A stretch of 64,000 bases of DNA from Branchiostoma floridae (GCF_000003815.2 NC_049986.1:12027630-12091629), one strand, 5' to 3'; counted from the stretch's first letter, positions 1-11,896 are shown. Translations and numbers: made by a program. Notes: generated from the letters alone by a model not told the origin.

Positions 1-169
1 GAAACATGAAGTTATCTAAAGGATGTGTGTCATTTGAAAGCGTTGACAAACATTACTTTCACAACACTCTGTGTGTGTGTGTGTGTGATATGCGTCAGGA
101 TAAGGTTGAAAACAAATCTCCACAACAAAAATGAAATCATGATTCACCAACAAACCAGTCACTCCATAC

Positions 170-393
170 CTGATCCGTTTCCGCTTCCAGCCGCGGCGTC
201 CATGGCCTCCAGATAGTGGCTCTTGCACAAAACTTTCCCGTCATGCAGCGCGAACTCCTCCCCTGTGGACAGTTGTCGTTTGCAGGCATCACAGGCGAAG
301 CAGGCGAGATGGTACACGTGGGTTTTGGCGCGCCGGACCCAGTCGTTCGACTGGATGTTCCGACAGCATTTTGCACACTTTGTGCCAAATTGT
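170..393 (-). CDS. Lhx6/8: Lhx6/8 exon encoding LIM domain 2
   Basis: The exon starts after a CTTTCAG acceptor and ends at CAG|GTATGG. It reads QFGTKCAKCCRNIQS, then WVRRAK, YHLACFACDACKRQLS, TGEEFALHDGKVLCKSHYLE and a Gly/Ala/Ser-rich linker (AAAGSGNGS). The Cys/His zinc ligands of a complete LIM finger are present (C-x2-C ... H-x2-C-x2-C-x2-C ... C-x2-H). The CD-x-C-x-RQLSTGEEFAL core is closer to the Arrowhead group than to Lhx1/5, Lhx2/9 or Lhx3/4. The linker would lead to the homeodomain in the next exon, outside the window. Confidence 0.93.
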
Positions 394-3300
394 CTGAAAG
401 TAAAAAAAGGGCAGTTAGCTAATGTTTAAGATTATGTGCAACGAAGCTGCATGATCACATAAAGATATGGTCGCCTATAGCTAAGGCTGACCGTAATACC
501 AAAAAGTGGTGATTGAAATGAGCTCACATGGACCCACATGTTACATAACACTGTGATGTTCCTTTTCAAATACACATGGTTCTTGGAAGTATCCAAGTCG
601 ACATTGTTACGTCAGTGCACTGCCGGGCATGAGTACACTAGTGGGTGCGATTTGATGTGGTGTTGAAACAAATAAAGAAATACGACCGGAAAGTCCGATA
701 ATTCCTCAGTTCACTCAGAGGTGACAACAACGGTTCAACTTCTTGATTACTCTGAGACGTGAAGACGGTTTTATTCGTGGCAGGTCTCAGTCGACCTGTC
801 GACTTCAAACACCCTCCAACCAAGAGGGACGGCGTGGCCCGCGCCGTGAGCGCCACAGCACCCTCTGAAGACCAATCACCATCGTCATTCCAAGTTGGGA
901 ATGACAAGCGGGGGAGGAACTTTGCAGTCATAAAATATTGCGCGGGATTTGGAGCTCCTTAACCCCTGGAACTACAAGTACATTTTAATCCCCGCAAATG
1001 GCGCCATTTTGAAAATCCCAGCTACGGTAGAGGTGGACATTACAGAGGAGGGGGACTCAGAAATGGCTTGGCTGTTGTAAAAGATTTAAAAGTCCGGGCC
1101 AAAGAGCTCTCTTCAAGCATAATCGTGCCATACATCAAGACTTAGGCTATATGAAGTCGTTGAGAGCACGGTTTCTCCCTTCCCCTTCATGTGGTGATAC
1201 CGGGCGCGTGAAAAATGTACTGCTCACTAAACGGCTGCCAGGGAAATATATGTCCGCGATTAACACGTAAGCAAAACTTAAGTGTTCAGCACTGACAAAG
1301 AGGAAATGGGTTACAAGTGCTGCAGTGAACGACCTATATAACGTAGGCTGCTAGAAAAGGGTGTCTTCTTTATGCCTCATTTTTTCTGTGAATGTAAAAA
1401 CAAATAGTTGACAGACACTTCATCCGTTCGTGTTAACAGCACAGAATTGCCACATTACTGGCCGTCTATGTACATAGGACTTATTCACAAAGATATTGGT
1501 AATGGTTTGGTGGTATTTAGTGTTAGTTAGGTAATGGTGAAACGTCACCGAACACAACGACAGTACTATTGGCATAGTGTGGGTGTTGCTCAGCTAACTA
1601 ATACTGCTGGCACTTTTCCTGCTGAAACACACACACACTAACACTGTTGTCCCTGCCCTTGGTGCTGAATGCGCCCACACTAACACTGTTGTCCCTGTCC
1701 TTGGTGCTGAACATGCCCACACCAACACTGTTCTTCCTGTCCTTGGTGCTGAACTTGCCCACACTAATCCTGCCATCCATATCGTTAGTGCTAAATATGC
1801 CCACACTTACGCTGTAATCCCTGTCATGGTGCTGAAAATCGCTCTTACTGACACCAAGTACATGGCATGCATCTCCGTTTCCACCTTAAATTTTCTAAAA
1901 TAATACTAGTAGTCGTAATCAATCAATTGAATTGGCACTGAGTACTGAATACAGGGGCACAAACTATGTTGGATAACTCGGACGACGCTCATACATGTTT
2001 GGCAAGTGGACTAGCTAGTTGAACACTTATGAACTAAACATGTTCTGTGGTTATGAAGGTTGTGTTTGTGTAGTCTCTGTATGCTATCACTCGTAGGCCG
2101 TGCAATTGCTTTACGAAGTGAACAGCTAGTCTGTAGAGCAGACTTTGGAAGCGATGTAAATAACCTTTTTTTGTCACAATACCACTGCCCAGACTGTACC
2201 CGACGTGGAAAAGCTTGGTGGTCAAAATGAAATATTCCAGCTCGCGGTTTCCTGTTCAAATGTCCAATAATTTGCAATCCTTAAAAAGTGCAATTATTGA
2301 TACGTGTTCGTATAGATGGTGGATATTCAGTCTAATGTCATCATTCAAAAGATAACTTGCATTCACTTTCCCTACGTGTTGAATGGTACGTGTATTTCGG
2401 AATGAAGACGAAATCATTACACGAAAACGCACACGCACACACCAACAATATCTATTTGTCCACTTTTCATGGAGATACTAAGACATCCAGTAGTGACCCC
2501 ATCTCATACACAGCTCATGTCTGTTGTCCCGAAAGACGGCTATAAAACAGAGGACAGTAAATAAACGTGCCCGGGTATCTCTGTAACACCGAGACGATGG
2601 GAGGTTAGGGAGTCATGTGTGACAACAGACACAGGTCCGGGACCTGTACTTAATCGTGGTATAATCCCTCCACTCGGTGCAAACACGATAACTGGAGAGA
2701 TAACGCGAGTAGGGAAGACTCCTGGGCTACGACTGGACCTTAGAGAGAAGAAGGGACAACCCACGTCACCTACTGGTAACCTTTATTTTTGGTGTTTGTC
2801 ACCAAGCATTGAAGTGAATAAATGGATGAATGAATTGGTGTGTTAGTGCACGTATATCAATTCCTTGGAAGGTGAGAAAGGAAGAGAGATATAATGAATA
2901 TGTTGAAGTGTTGAACCTTTACTTCCGTGGCTTTTTACTCCTCAAACGTCTAAAAAATTATGCCAAATTTTGTAACGCCTTGCGTGTTCCATTAAACTAA
3001 GGGTACTGAATATAATGAATATAACAATACTGTGATGAGAAATAGATGACAGCGTTACAAAAGCACTGATGTCTTACTTTTTGACGAGATATTATGACAT
3101 AGGAACAAATGATAATGATTTATCTGTTGTGTGCATACACATGCGTGGTTTGCTGCGTGCTGAGTTTGCACACATTCATTCATGCTTCTTGTGGACAAGA
3201 ATATGTTTTACAACGTTCCTTTTGACGGTACTACGAGATAAGCGATGCTTGCTTTTTAATTGGGAAGAAAAAAGTATTATCCATCGTTTCCCTATTTCTA

Positions 3301-5660
3301 CTTTTGATTACTTAGGATGTGTTTCACCCCTTTGTCTACTGTGCATGCCTCATGCTACAGTTTACTTTATCCCATCGCCAACGAACTACGTCCTAGCTTT
3401 ACGATACAAGAGGACTAGACTAGCCAAGTACCATGAAGTTTGAGTCACGAAATTTCGAGACAGTGGATTATGTTTATGAAAGACAACTTAAAACGAGGTT
3501 TTAGAATAGAAAGCGTCAACGCTTTGTCTAAATCATCAAATACTTCCAGATAAGATGTTGACACAACTACTGTTTTGCTGTGACAGCCAAACAACTTTCA
3601 GGTGTAGCGGGAAATGTCATCGCCTGATATAGTCGGCCTTGGACATGAATACTGTTTTGCTTTGACAGACAAACAACTTTCCGGTGTAGCGGGAAATTTG
3701 ATCACCTGATATAGTCGGCCTTGCAGAAGACGTCCGCCTCGCGGGTGTAGCATGTGGTGTGCCTGCCCAGCGGAGTCTGGCACACCGAGCACCGCAGACA
3801 CTTGACGTGCCACTGCCGCTCCCCCACCTTCAGTAGGAACTTGTCCTGGATGGGACCGCCGCACCCCGTACATAACTCACTATCCATCTGGTAGCATACA
3901 AGAAAAAACAAGTTAACGATGAAGGCAACATTTTCGAGAAAATACAGAATCTTTTCCGCGTAGCGTTTTCTCAAGCTACACAAAACTCAACCATGATGCT
4001 TACCCTATAGTATTGTGTGTGAATAAAAAAAACTACTGCTTGTTTTTTAGAGCAGGTAAGTAACATAATTGTACTATACCATTATCCTCACCATACAGTA
4101 TTGTGTGAGGCTAGAAAAAAAACGTATTTGCTGGACAGCTAATATCTAACCTAAGCTCTGATTGCCTAAAAATTGCTCACATTTGCCGGACAGCTAATAT
4201 CGAACCTAAGCTCTTGTTGGGTACTGACAGAATATGAAAGAGAAAGAAAACACCCGCAAAAAGAATATATATTCCCCTAAAGGGGAAAAATAACAAGTGA
4301 ATAGACATTACCCAACTGTGATCACGCAATAACAGACGTGTAAGAAGCGTAGACTAAAACAAAGCCAAGAACAGGAGAATTGGAGTTAAGATGATAAGAT
4401 TTACCTCGTTTGATACAACTTATAGCTGCACAAAAACGTTTTACACCGATAATTTGTATCATGGAAAAAAACAACGTACAGCTACCACAGCTCAAGAGTT
4501 AAGTGACTTGTTTGCCATAGATATATCAATGCAACCTTGCATCATATCATTTATATCAAACAATATATAACGGTCGCAAACAAGCAGACATTAGAAACAT
4601 TCCTGTGTATTTTATGAACCTAGCGTCTGGCAAAACATTTGCTACAAAAAAGCTTTCTTACAACTGTTGCAAAAAAGGCTTTCTTACAGAAAAGTTTCAT
4701 GCCAGGCCTAGCATAGGTAATTATCATGCATTTACTCGGTGTGAAGAACAACTACAACATTGATTCGCAGGCGTTTTTTTCTTTCTAGAGAGATACTATT
4801 TCGTTCACAACTTGTTACTGAAATTCATGTAAAACATAATGATTGCATACCATGCCGTACGAGGTCGCTAATATAAGAACAGGGTACAAGTACAAGATCA
4901 GGAAAACGCAAGGAAAAGAGATTTCCCTTCATACTAGATCTTACTTTCCTATATATTACAAACTCTACAGATTACTAAGTATTGCATTATGTATTTCGAA
5001 CTACTGAAAAAGGCTACATCCTTCAATAGATAATTCTACAGCAGAAAAAGTACAGAATTTCTTTGAGATAAAACATTGTTACTAAGAGCTAAAGAAACAA
5101 GATTCCCGACAGAGATGAAAAAGTTAGGAACTGTCTTCAAAGAAATAAAACAATTGACAAGATTTCATCAAAATACTAAGATATTGGGTATCGATACACT
5201 TGTAAATGAAGTGTTGCGCAATTCCTACATTAAGAAAAATCTAAGATCATGTCTTATTCAAAACATTACTTTCTACCCAAGAATAAAATTTCAAATCTCA
5301 AGAAGTGTTACCAAATATCTACAGAAGGAGTCTGACACAATATGACGTTGCACCATCAAATGCGAAAATTTCAATATCAGAACTGCTCAATAAAAAGCAC
5401 CAAAACTTGTGCTGTGGTGTAAATTTGATTTCATTTTACTACAGCATTTTCTTCATAAAGAGACTGGTTTCACCTGTACACCGTGTGGTAAATCAGGTTA
5501 ACATGAAGTGGCAAGTGTGGTCCTCAAGGTGCGACAATCGAGACACAGGAGGGTGAACTCTATGGGATAGAGCAGGACTCACGTGTGACATAATTGCTAA
5601 CCTTACAGTAGGACAACAACAACAACAACACACAACACCCACCTCCGCGTGTTCCGACAT
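170..5660 (-). CDS. Lhx6/8: LIM-homeobox transcription factor, Lhx6/8 (Arrowhead) class; 5' part of gene
   Basis: Minus-strand gene whose visible coding exons are 5660-5643 (candidate start), 3887-3706 (LIM1) and 393-170 (LIM2). LIM1 ends in phase 2 and LIM2 supplies the missing base, giving a clean DYIR-QFGTKC junction. The paired LIM domains and the signature WVRRAK...YHLACFAC...RQLSTGEEFAL...VLCK.HYLE are what vertebrate Lhx6/Lhx8 and insect Arrowhead carry. These proteins are nuclear DNA-binding regulators, and the LIM pair recruits LDB-type cofactors. The homeobox exons are not in the window and must lie beyond position 1 on this strand, so the gene is partial. LIM1 and LIM2 are separated by an intron of about 3.3 kb. 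Class assignment is firm from the LIM sequence; orthology would need the homeodomain and a tree. Confidence 0.88.
394..3705 (-). other. Lhx6/8 intron between LIM1 and LIM2 exons
   Basis: No coding exon was found. It holds a 42-bp minisatellite (about 1625-1840) and a 72-bp tandem duplication next to the LIM1 donor (3577-3720). An open frame of 124 codons at 3069-3443 on the plus strand has no recognisable domain and no splice context. Large introns of developmental regulators often contain enhancers, but nothing here can be called as one by eye. Confidence 0.7.
1625..1840. repeat. 42-bp minisatellite, about five units
   Basis: The core GCCCACACTAACACTG recurs at 1673, 1715, 1757 and 1799 with exactly 42-bp spacing, and degenerate edge copies flank it. 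The period is a multiple of three, so open frames of repeated 14-residue units arise on the minus strand. They have no start context or domain and are by-products of the repeat. Confidence 0.85.
3577..3720. repeat. 72-bp tandem duplication spanning the LIM1 exon end and splice donor
   Basis: The stretch around 3577-3648 is repeated with few changes at 3649-3720. Each copy contains TGATATAGTCGGCCTTG, which on the minus strand is the last 17 exonic bases of LIM1. The exon-proximal copy has a good GTGATC donor (3705). In the distal copy the corresponding position reads GCGATG, a weaker GC site. Only the proximal donor gives the expected phase-2 join to LIM2. Confidence 0.85.
3706..3887 (-). CDS. 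Lhx6/8: Lhx6/8 exon encoding LIM domain 1
   Basis: The exon lies between an acceptor (TGCTACCAG) and donor (ATCAG|GTGATC). It opens MDSELCTGCGGPIQDKFL and continues with WHVKCLRCSVCQTPLG and CYTREADVFCKADYIR, a complete LIM finger. The first codon is ATG in phase 0, so translation could in principle start here; but LIM proteins normally have a short N-terminal stretch, and an upstream exon with a matching phase-0 donor exists at 5643. The last bases and the donor of this exon are duplicated immediately downstream in the intron (see the repeat at 3577-3720). Confidence 0.92.
3888..5642 (-). other. Lhx6/8 intron 1 (candidate)
   Basis: AT-rich sequence with no coding exon that I can support. 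A short direct repeat is present (GGACAGCTAATATC with flanking sequence, near 4132 and 4189). I see no transposon ends and no CpG-rich segment until about 5640. Confidence 0.55.
5643..5660 (-). CDS. Lhx6/8: Candidate first coding exon of the Lhx6/8 gene
   Basis: On the minus strand an ATG at 5660 opens the short frame M-S-E-H-A-E and meets a GTGGGT donor in phase 0. This matches the phase-0 start of the LIM1 exon. The frame stays open upstream, with a second in-frame ATG (MSGFGTTV...) about 44 codons earlier, so the N-terminus could be longer. Upstream (5820-5880) the DNA becomes GC-richer and holds two CCAAT boxes in minus orientation, as expected for a promoter. The choice rests on phase, position and context only, since there is no conserved domain here. 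Confidence 0.42.
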
Positions 5661-5799
5661 GTTCCCGTCTTGTCTGCGTGCTGCCGTGGCTTGTACACAC
5701 GGTGTGTACAGGGCTTCCCAGTTCGGAGAAGGAAACGTTCTGAACAGAGGCGAAACAGTCGTCCCGAAGCCTGACATTCCCCAAATGTTCGTCGGCGTT

Positions 5800-5900
5800 G
5801 CCTCGCGCCCAGAATTATGCGGCAGGGTCGCGACCAATTAGAGGGGGTAATTGCCGGCCCAATCAGAGGCGGAGACTGGGATAACGGCCACCTGACGTTC
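5800..5900 (-). promoter_or_regulatory. Putative Lhx6/8 promoter with paired CCAAT boxes
   Basis: Two CCAAT motifs about 25 bp apart (CTAATTGG and CTGATTGG on the minus strand, near 5833-5866) lie upstream of the candidate first exon, in a local GC-rich island within otherwise AT-rich DNA. Paired CCAAT boxes are typical NF-Y promoter elements. The element sits in the roughly 1.3 kb separating this gene from the divergent DUF4476-like gene, so it may serve both. This is inference from motif and position. Confidence 0.35.
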
Positions 5901-6984
5901 AGGCGTCTCCCTGGATTTGCCGTGAATGACGTTTGGCTGAGCTGTCAATGACTTTTCGTCATCTTCCCAGTGATGATGGCACTAAACCTCCTTCTATTCG
6001 TATTTTTCTGATTTTAGTCATATTTAGCCACCTAGCTGCTTGAATGAAAAACTTGTAAACTTGAAAGAAACAATGACATGAGAAATTAGTATACTTCATT
6101 GGGAGGATTGTAATTCACGATTAAAAGCTTCAGAATGAAAAAGCTTGAGAAGTGACTGTTATAAGGAATAAAACCATGTGCTGTAGTTTAAGAGCAAGTG
6201 TTCACTGATGTTGGAGGGCAACACAAGTGAGACCGAAGTATTATTGGCAAATCACATTCACCTGTTCACACGTTACAAGTGCATCGTTGTTTGTTCCATG
6301 ATACATACTGTACAGACAGATGTGTTCACATGTGATCATACAATATGGTAGGGTGGGAGGAAGCAGTCTGAAGTGCTTTGTCCGTGAACTGGTGAACACA
6401 TTGTTATATATATTGTCATCGAAACTGCAAACGGCTTCAGAATGTTTCGTGACCATCAATTTCTCATACGTTTATATTTGCTGCATTTCGTATACGTTTC
6501 AGTAGATGGCGCTGTAAGAGTTATCGACTCTGAATAAATGACAAACTCTTTTTATCGTATATACCCAACATATACATTTTGTTCAGTCATATAGTAAAAC
6601 AACGATCGTTTTACATCTCATCCATTTGAAAACGTTCCTTGCTCACACTTTCATCCCGTTTTTGTCAACGGCATGTCCGACATCTACAAGTATAGGATTG
6701 GAATAGCCCGGGACAGTGACTTGACGTCTTTCTTCCGTTCGTGGCCTTCAGTCTCAGTTTTTCATCTGATAATAAGCTTTCATATTTTAACCCCGTATCT
6801 TTCACCGTATAACTTTGTAATCTCCGTACACCCCCTTTATGAAAAGTGTTCTGCCCCACCCCTGAACCGGAAAAGTTAGACCAGGTAGAGTGTACAAATT
6901 ACACAATTACAAAACTATGTGCCCCCGGCGACAAGTACTAGTATCGCTCAGTACGCCCCGGTCCCACCAGCGCTACACACAGCC
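5900..6984. other. Intergenic region between divergent Lhx6/8 and DUF4476-like genes
   Basis: The start codons of the two genes (5660 minus, 6985 plus) face away from each other. I see no coding exon, no canonical TATA box close to the plus-strand start and no transposon ends. The plus-strand gene probably has its 5' UTR in 6600-6984. Confidence 0.5.
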
Positions 6985-9430
6985 ATGGACACTGCAGGCT
7001 TCAAACAACTTCAACGGCAGCTCGAACAAGTACGTACTTAACGCTATACAAGTGACAATGGGTTCAAATACAGATTTTACAGGGCCCACTGGCACTATTC
7101 TCTAATGTTTGTAGGTAAACTTAACCGTGTACTACAGTATTAAGTGGCATAGACAAAGTTTGTCATTCACCGCGACCTCCCCTCCCAAATCTTGTCCAAA
7201 GACTATGATGTCATACCTGAAAATAGTTGTAATTTTGTATAGCGATATCATGGGCTTTGTCGTCTCTATTTCTAGCATGAAAATGTCCATTTTAGCATTC
7301 TTTGAATCAACGAAAGTGTTGGACGGGACTTTGCTTCATGGTGTTTACTTTGTAGTTGATTATTAACTCGACTTTCTCACGTTTCGCACCTGTCTTACAC
7401 TCATTAAGTTCAAGGACCGATTGTAGTTTGTAGTGGTGGTAATTCCTGTGCAAAAATATCCACAGGTAACATGCACTGCCTCAAAAGGTACCAAACTAGG
7501 GTTGGAATGAACAGAAGGGTTTTTACAAAGATATGTCGTTGTTTGAAGGCATGTTTGACTTGTGACCTGTAATCTGTGTACCGTCTAATTACGCAGGTCT
7601 GCACTTGTCCAGCAGGTACTGCAAGGGTTCACTGACTCTTTTCATAGGCGTGACCTCATTTCATACTGTACTGTAGCAGACTCCTATAGCATTATGTACA
7701 CGTGTTTGTTTTTGTTTTACAAAAAATCAGCCTTCATTATGTCAGATTGAGGTTTGTCATGAATATTTTTTTTGTAGTGTAATAGACATAACTTTTCTTT
7801 CATCTACTATATGTTTTTTTCGCCAAGATTGATATGTTTTCGGTGCCGATTGTCTTTTGTGCGTTAACCTCCTTGGTTTGAGTGTGTGTTTGTGTGCAAA
7901 ACATGACTCGAAAAGCCATGAATGGAGTCGTATGATATTTGGTAGGCTGGTAGAGGGCATGCTTGATACCCTTCTCCGCTTTTTAAGGTAATGCAGCGGA
8001 CGTTAGATTTTAATATCAGGTATATTCTATTAACATGTTTGCTTACTTAAGAATACATAACACAACTCTGGTATGGTAGCTTCGAACATAAGACCGAGGA
8101 GAGGAAAAACGCACTTGGGGTTTGACATGTGGCTAGAATATTTACCCAAGGACGAAACGGTAAAATACGCAAGTGTCTAACATGCTCAAGTAAGCATTAC
8201 TAATGTGAAGAGTTACTGGCTTATGTTACAATATCCATATATTCAAAACACACTTCCAGACTATGTTACCTACGTTACAACAGTCTTGCTTGCTTGCTGC
8301 TAACGGTTCTGTCAGTCGTGTTGAGTTTAATACTACGATTTCACACCCAATAGGTGACCTCTACAGATGACAAGCTGTTGGTGTTGTCCAGTTCCCATGG
8401 TAACTTCAGTGCTAACCAGGTGAGCTGATTTAGCCACATTTTTAACATGCTCATGACAGTAACAAAGCAAAAGGGAAGGTATGTGATGATATGTATACAA
8501 TGACAGAGCATTTTATGTAGCATTCTACATTCAATCATCTCTCAGTATTTGATTTTGTAATATCTTTGGAAAATATAACTACACTATGATTAGTTTGAAT
8601 TCGAGCTACCTTTCACAGGAGGGAAAGATTATGACACTGGCAGTTATATGAAGTAATACCTATTTTTCGCATGGCGGCGTTTTTGAGTTGCTAACTGGTA
8701 TATCCTTGTTTCAGCTGGTCTTCCTCTTCCAGCTATTTCCACAAATTCACGACGAAGTGAAAGTAACACAAAGATTGAAAAGCGTGAGTAACACACATTC
8801 CATATACCGTATCATATGTATTTTCTAAAAATCTTCTCTTAAGATAAAGACACTCACTTAAAACATTAATCGTACATGTATAGATAGCAAGAATGAAGAC
8901 ATATTCAAGGATGAAAAACAGTCTGCATTTAAGAAATGTCGCTTTCTGTTTTCTTCCTTCCACTTGAAGAGACTCTGTCCAATGACATGCGCAGAAGCAG
9001 CCGATGTTCTGGAGGCGGTGTCCTACTCGGACAAAATGCAGATCCTGGAGATCATCTCCCGGTCAGTAGGGAGCGCTCATGTACAGACATTTCTTTTCCA
9101 TCACGGTTCAACGTCAAAGACTATATTTTTCAAGGGAATAGCTTTACAAAGGGGCATCTTGGACGAATTGTACTGTCTAGAACTCAAATTTATCAATCAG
9201 TAAATGATAACTGACAGAAAATAGATTTCTGAAAAAAGCATCTTTTAAATAGAAAACTGCCGAGTTTTATTTGACTTACAATAGAGGCTCTTCTGTTCTA
9301 GTAATCATTACATGTTGTAATGTATTACTCCTCCAGTTCCGTCACTGACGCCAGCTCTGGTTTTAAACACATTGAAGACCAGTTCAACTCTCGTTCCGAA
9401 AAATCCATGGCCAAAGAAATGATGAGTAGG
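6985..9430 (+). CDS. DUF4476-like repeat unit 1 (exons 1-5)
   Basis: Exon 1 starts at ATG 6985 and encodes MDTAGFKQLQRQLEQ. Exons 2-4 are 66, 69 and 92 bp and encode VTSTDDKLLVLSSSHGNFS..., LVFLFQLFPQIHDE... and RLCPMTCAEAADVLEAV.... Exon 5 (94 bp) encodes GFKHIEDQFNSRSEKS.... The ATG is chosen because MDTAGFKQL aligns with MDERSFSQL, the start of repeat 2, and its GTACGT donor is in phase 0. The phase pattern is 0-0-0-2. Confidence 0.8.
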
Positions 9431-11896
9431 GTAAGTCGTCATAACAAAAATAAAAGGTTGGGATATGTTGTAATTTTGAAGAATATAGCATTGATACAAG
9501 CACTATTCGTGGCCAAAATTGTCTACATTATATCTTTATCTAAACTTAGGCAGACAGCATTTTTTTGTGAAAGGGCTCAAGTACCAAGCTCTTGAAGAGT
9601 AAGTCACCTTAAATTATAGCAATACCAGAACTGACGAATACGCGTTTTTCAATAACCAAAATATGAATATATCAACATTGACAGGCGAGTGAAAATCTCA
9701 CGGCTAAAGCCAAGGAACGAGATGACCTCGGCGGACCCGCTGCCTCATCTCGTGCCCAGCATACCGTAGGAATGGACGAGAGGAGCTTCAGTCAACTCGA
9801 ACAGAAACTGAAAAGTGTAAGAATTGTCATTGTGGACACAAACGAGTATGTGGGAAAGGTCTTTCGTTACACCACCCTTTACCAGTGCTATGTATAGAAG
9901 ACGTAAGTACTTTGTCATTCTCTACCCTCGTGATAGTAATAGGTAACACCTAATAACACGTAAGGAAGTTCAGCTGTGCACTTTGGAACACATGGTGAAA
10001 ATATAGAATGAACATTTATGATAATACATTCTTACTACACTAGTAACTCTACTAGTACTTGTATTCAGATGATTTAGAACTACTTGGAACTTTTTATCCT
10101 GGCCTGTCTACGTAATACTTTGTGAGAGCAGAAACGTCCAATAAAGTACTCTTCGAGCAGAGGTTGGTAGGGAAAATGGCGGAGGCCGGTGGGAAAATAC
10201 GGCATATAATGAAAAAGTCACAATTTTGCCCACCAACCTCTGCTTGGAGAGTACAATAAAGGTCTTCATTCAATTCAATTCAAACTCATTTACCACCAGA
10301 ACACAATCTATCACATTACTAACTACCTGCATGTTTTCTACAGGCGTTATTTATAGAAGACAAGTTGGCGGTACTGTCCCAGTCCAAGGGCAGCTTCAGC
10401 GCAGATCAGGTCTGGATTCGACTTTTAACATCTTTGGCGAAGACAAAAATACTTTGTGATAGTCTTACTGATCATGAAAGAATGGAATTGTCTGGATCAT
10501 TTAAGCCTCCCGATGTAAAAAACTGTTGTGCTTACTGGCGTATGGGGGCAGCAGTGTTCAGGAAAAGAACTAGAGTTTGCATCTAATTTTGTTGAGTTTG
10601 TATTCACAAAACAAAAATACTGCGATTAGGATAATTTAGGAAAGTCCTACTTTATTTGAAGTGTTGATTAGATAAAGTTAAGTCTTCATTCATTAAAAAA
10701 AATACAGCGACTTTCATAAGCTCTTCTACAATCAAAAAAGGGGATTATGCTACTTACAAGTATATAAATAAGCAAACATGTTGAGTTTAAACAGAAGAAG
10801 GTTATCAAGGCTAAGAAAGCACCGAAAGTCTCTCTAACGTTCCATTACCAATTCTTTCAGGTGTATCGCGTCTTCCAGACCCTCCCGCAGGTACATGACG
10901 AGATAAAGGCACTCCGGGCACTTCAGGAGGTGAGTCACAGGTTTTGTTGGCGATGCTTGGATAGATCCTGCCTCGATGTCTGCTTAGCACGTCTAAAATC
11001 GCGCTCCTAGCGGCCGGCCCTATCACTGCCACCACCTGTGAGGGGGTCATTAACCCCAGCCAACGAGAGATTGTGTAAACATAGGGTCACATAGGCTAAA
11101 TGTCTGCCCCCTTCTTTCCTATTCTTTTCACGTTGACAAATCCTTGTAAGAACCAAGTCGGCTTTAAGATACGGATCTATGTGTTTCTCCCTATGTACAG
11201 AGACTCTGCCCGATGTCCTGCGCAGAAGCAGTGTGTGTACTCGAGGCGGTGCCATACTCCGACAAGCTGAAGGTCCTGGACATCATCGCCAGGTCGGTAG
11301 GGGGCGTTCTTTGAGAAAAATTTATCCGCATCGCAAACAAACATGATTTTATTTCAGGCAACAGCAACTTAAGCTTACGATAATCTCTTTTCTAGGAAAA
11401 ATTTCGACATCCGCACTGGTATTGGGTACATCGAAGACATCTTTAACTACAGTTCAGAAAAAGCAAGGTTAGAGAAACCATATCCAAGGTAAGTTTTCGT
11501 TACTCCTTCTGTCCTTGACAGTGCGACAAAGTTATGTATGAAGATATCAAACTTGCTTCGGAAAGACCGTCACCCAACATGCAATTAAACAACATTGGTA
11601 GTGACAGCAAATGGCACGTAAGGAGAATTAACATAGCTACTATTGTAACATGCGACAGTTCGATTTCAATGTGTATCGTTGCATTTTCAATGTACATGTA
11701 TTGTATTTTCCTTCGGGAGATCACGTTGGAATCGTCATAGACATGACGATACTCTAAATATAAAACATGAAAAACAAATACATTCACTCATATGTAATCA
11801 TTATACATTCATATTGCAATAGCACAACAGGAAGCCCTACTAATGACATGTACTAACTATTCCAGCACGACTTGTAATGTTGCCAACCTGCACTGA
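6985..11896 (+). CDS. Two-repeat DUF4476-like helical protein, 282 residues, 11 exons
   Basis: Exons: 6985-7029, 8354-8419, 8715-8783, 8970-9061, 9337-9430, 9685-9816, 10344-10409, 10861-10929, 11201-11292, 11396-11488, 11866-11896. All junctions are GT-AG and in phase, and total coding length is 849 bp including the TGA. The protein is two tandem copies of one domain. Each copy has an F..LE..L helix, a DKL.VL.......FS..Q segment, a LPQ.HDE segment, and a cysteine-bearing LCPM.CAEA...LEAV.YSDK....I..R segment. This pattern (short helices with DKL and a Q-x2-x-x-F spacing) resembles Pfam DUF4476, whose function is unknown. No signal peptide or membrane segment is seen, so it is probably cytosolic. 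The family name is from memory and should be tested; the gene structure itself is well supported. Confidence 0.8.
9685..11488 (+). CDS. DUF4476-like repeat unit 2 (exons 6-10)
   Basis: Exon 6 (132 bp) carries a charged linker (ASENLTAKAKERDDLGG) and then MDERSFSQLEQKLKS. Exons 7-9 are 66, 69 and 92 bp, exactly the sizes of exons 2-4, and encode ALFIEDKLAVLSQSKGSFS..., VYRVFQTLPQVHDEIKAL... and RLCPMSCAEAVCVLEAV.... Exon 10 encodes a diverged tail with GYIEDIFNYSSEKARL. Identical exon sizes and phases show that the gene arose by tandem duplication of a five-exon block. Confidence 0.85.
10147..10253. mobile_element. Short inverted-repeat element, 'TACTC..CAGAGGTT' family
   Basis: A 107-bp element in intron 6 of the DUF4476-like gene with ends TACTCTTCGAGCAGAGGTTGG and the near-exact reverse complement. 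It is flanked by an 8-bp direct repeat CAATAAAG (10139-10146 and 10254-10261). Eight-bp target duplications are typical of hAT-type DNA transposons; the element is non-autonomous. Confidence 0.75.

Noticed and set aside
1594-1806. Minus-strand frames with 14-residue repeats
   Set aside because: By-product of the 42-bp minisatellite; no domain, located in an intron.
3069-3443. 124-codon open frame on the plus strand
   Set aside because: AT-rich, no recognised domain, no splice or promoter context, lies in the Lhx6/8 intron.
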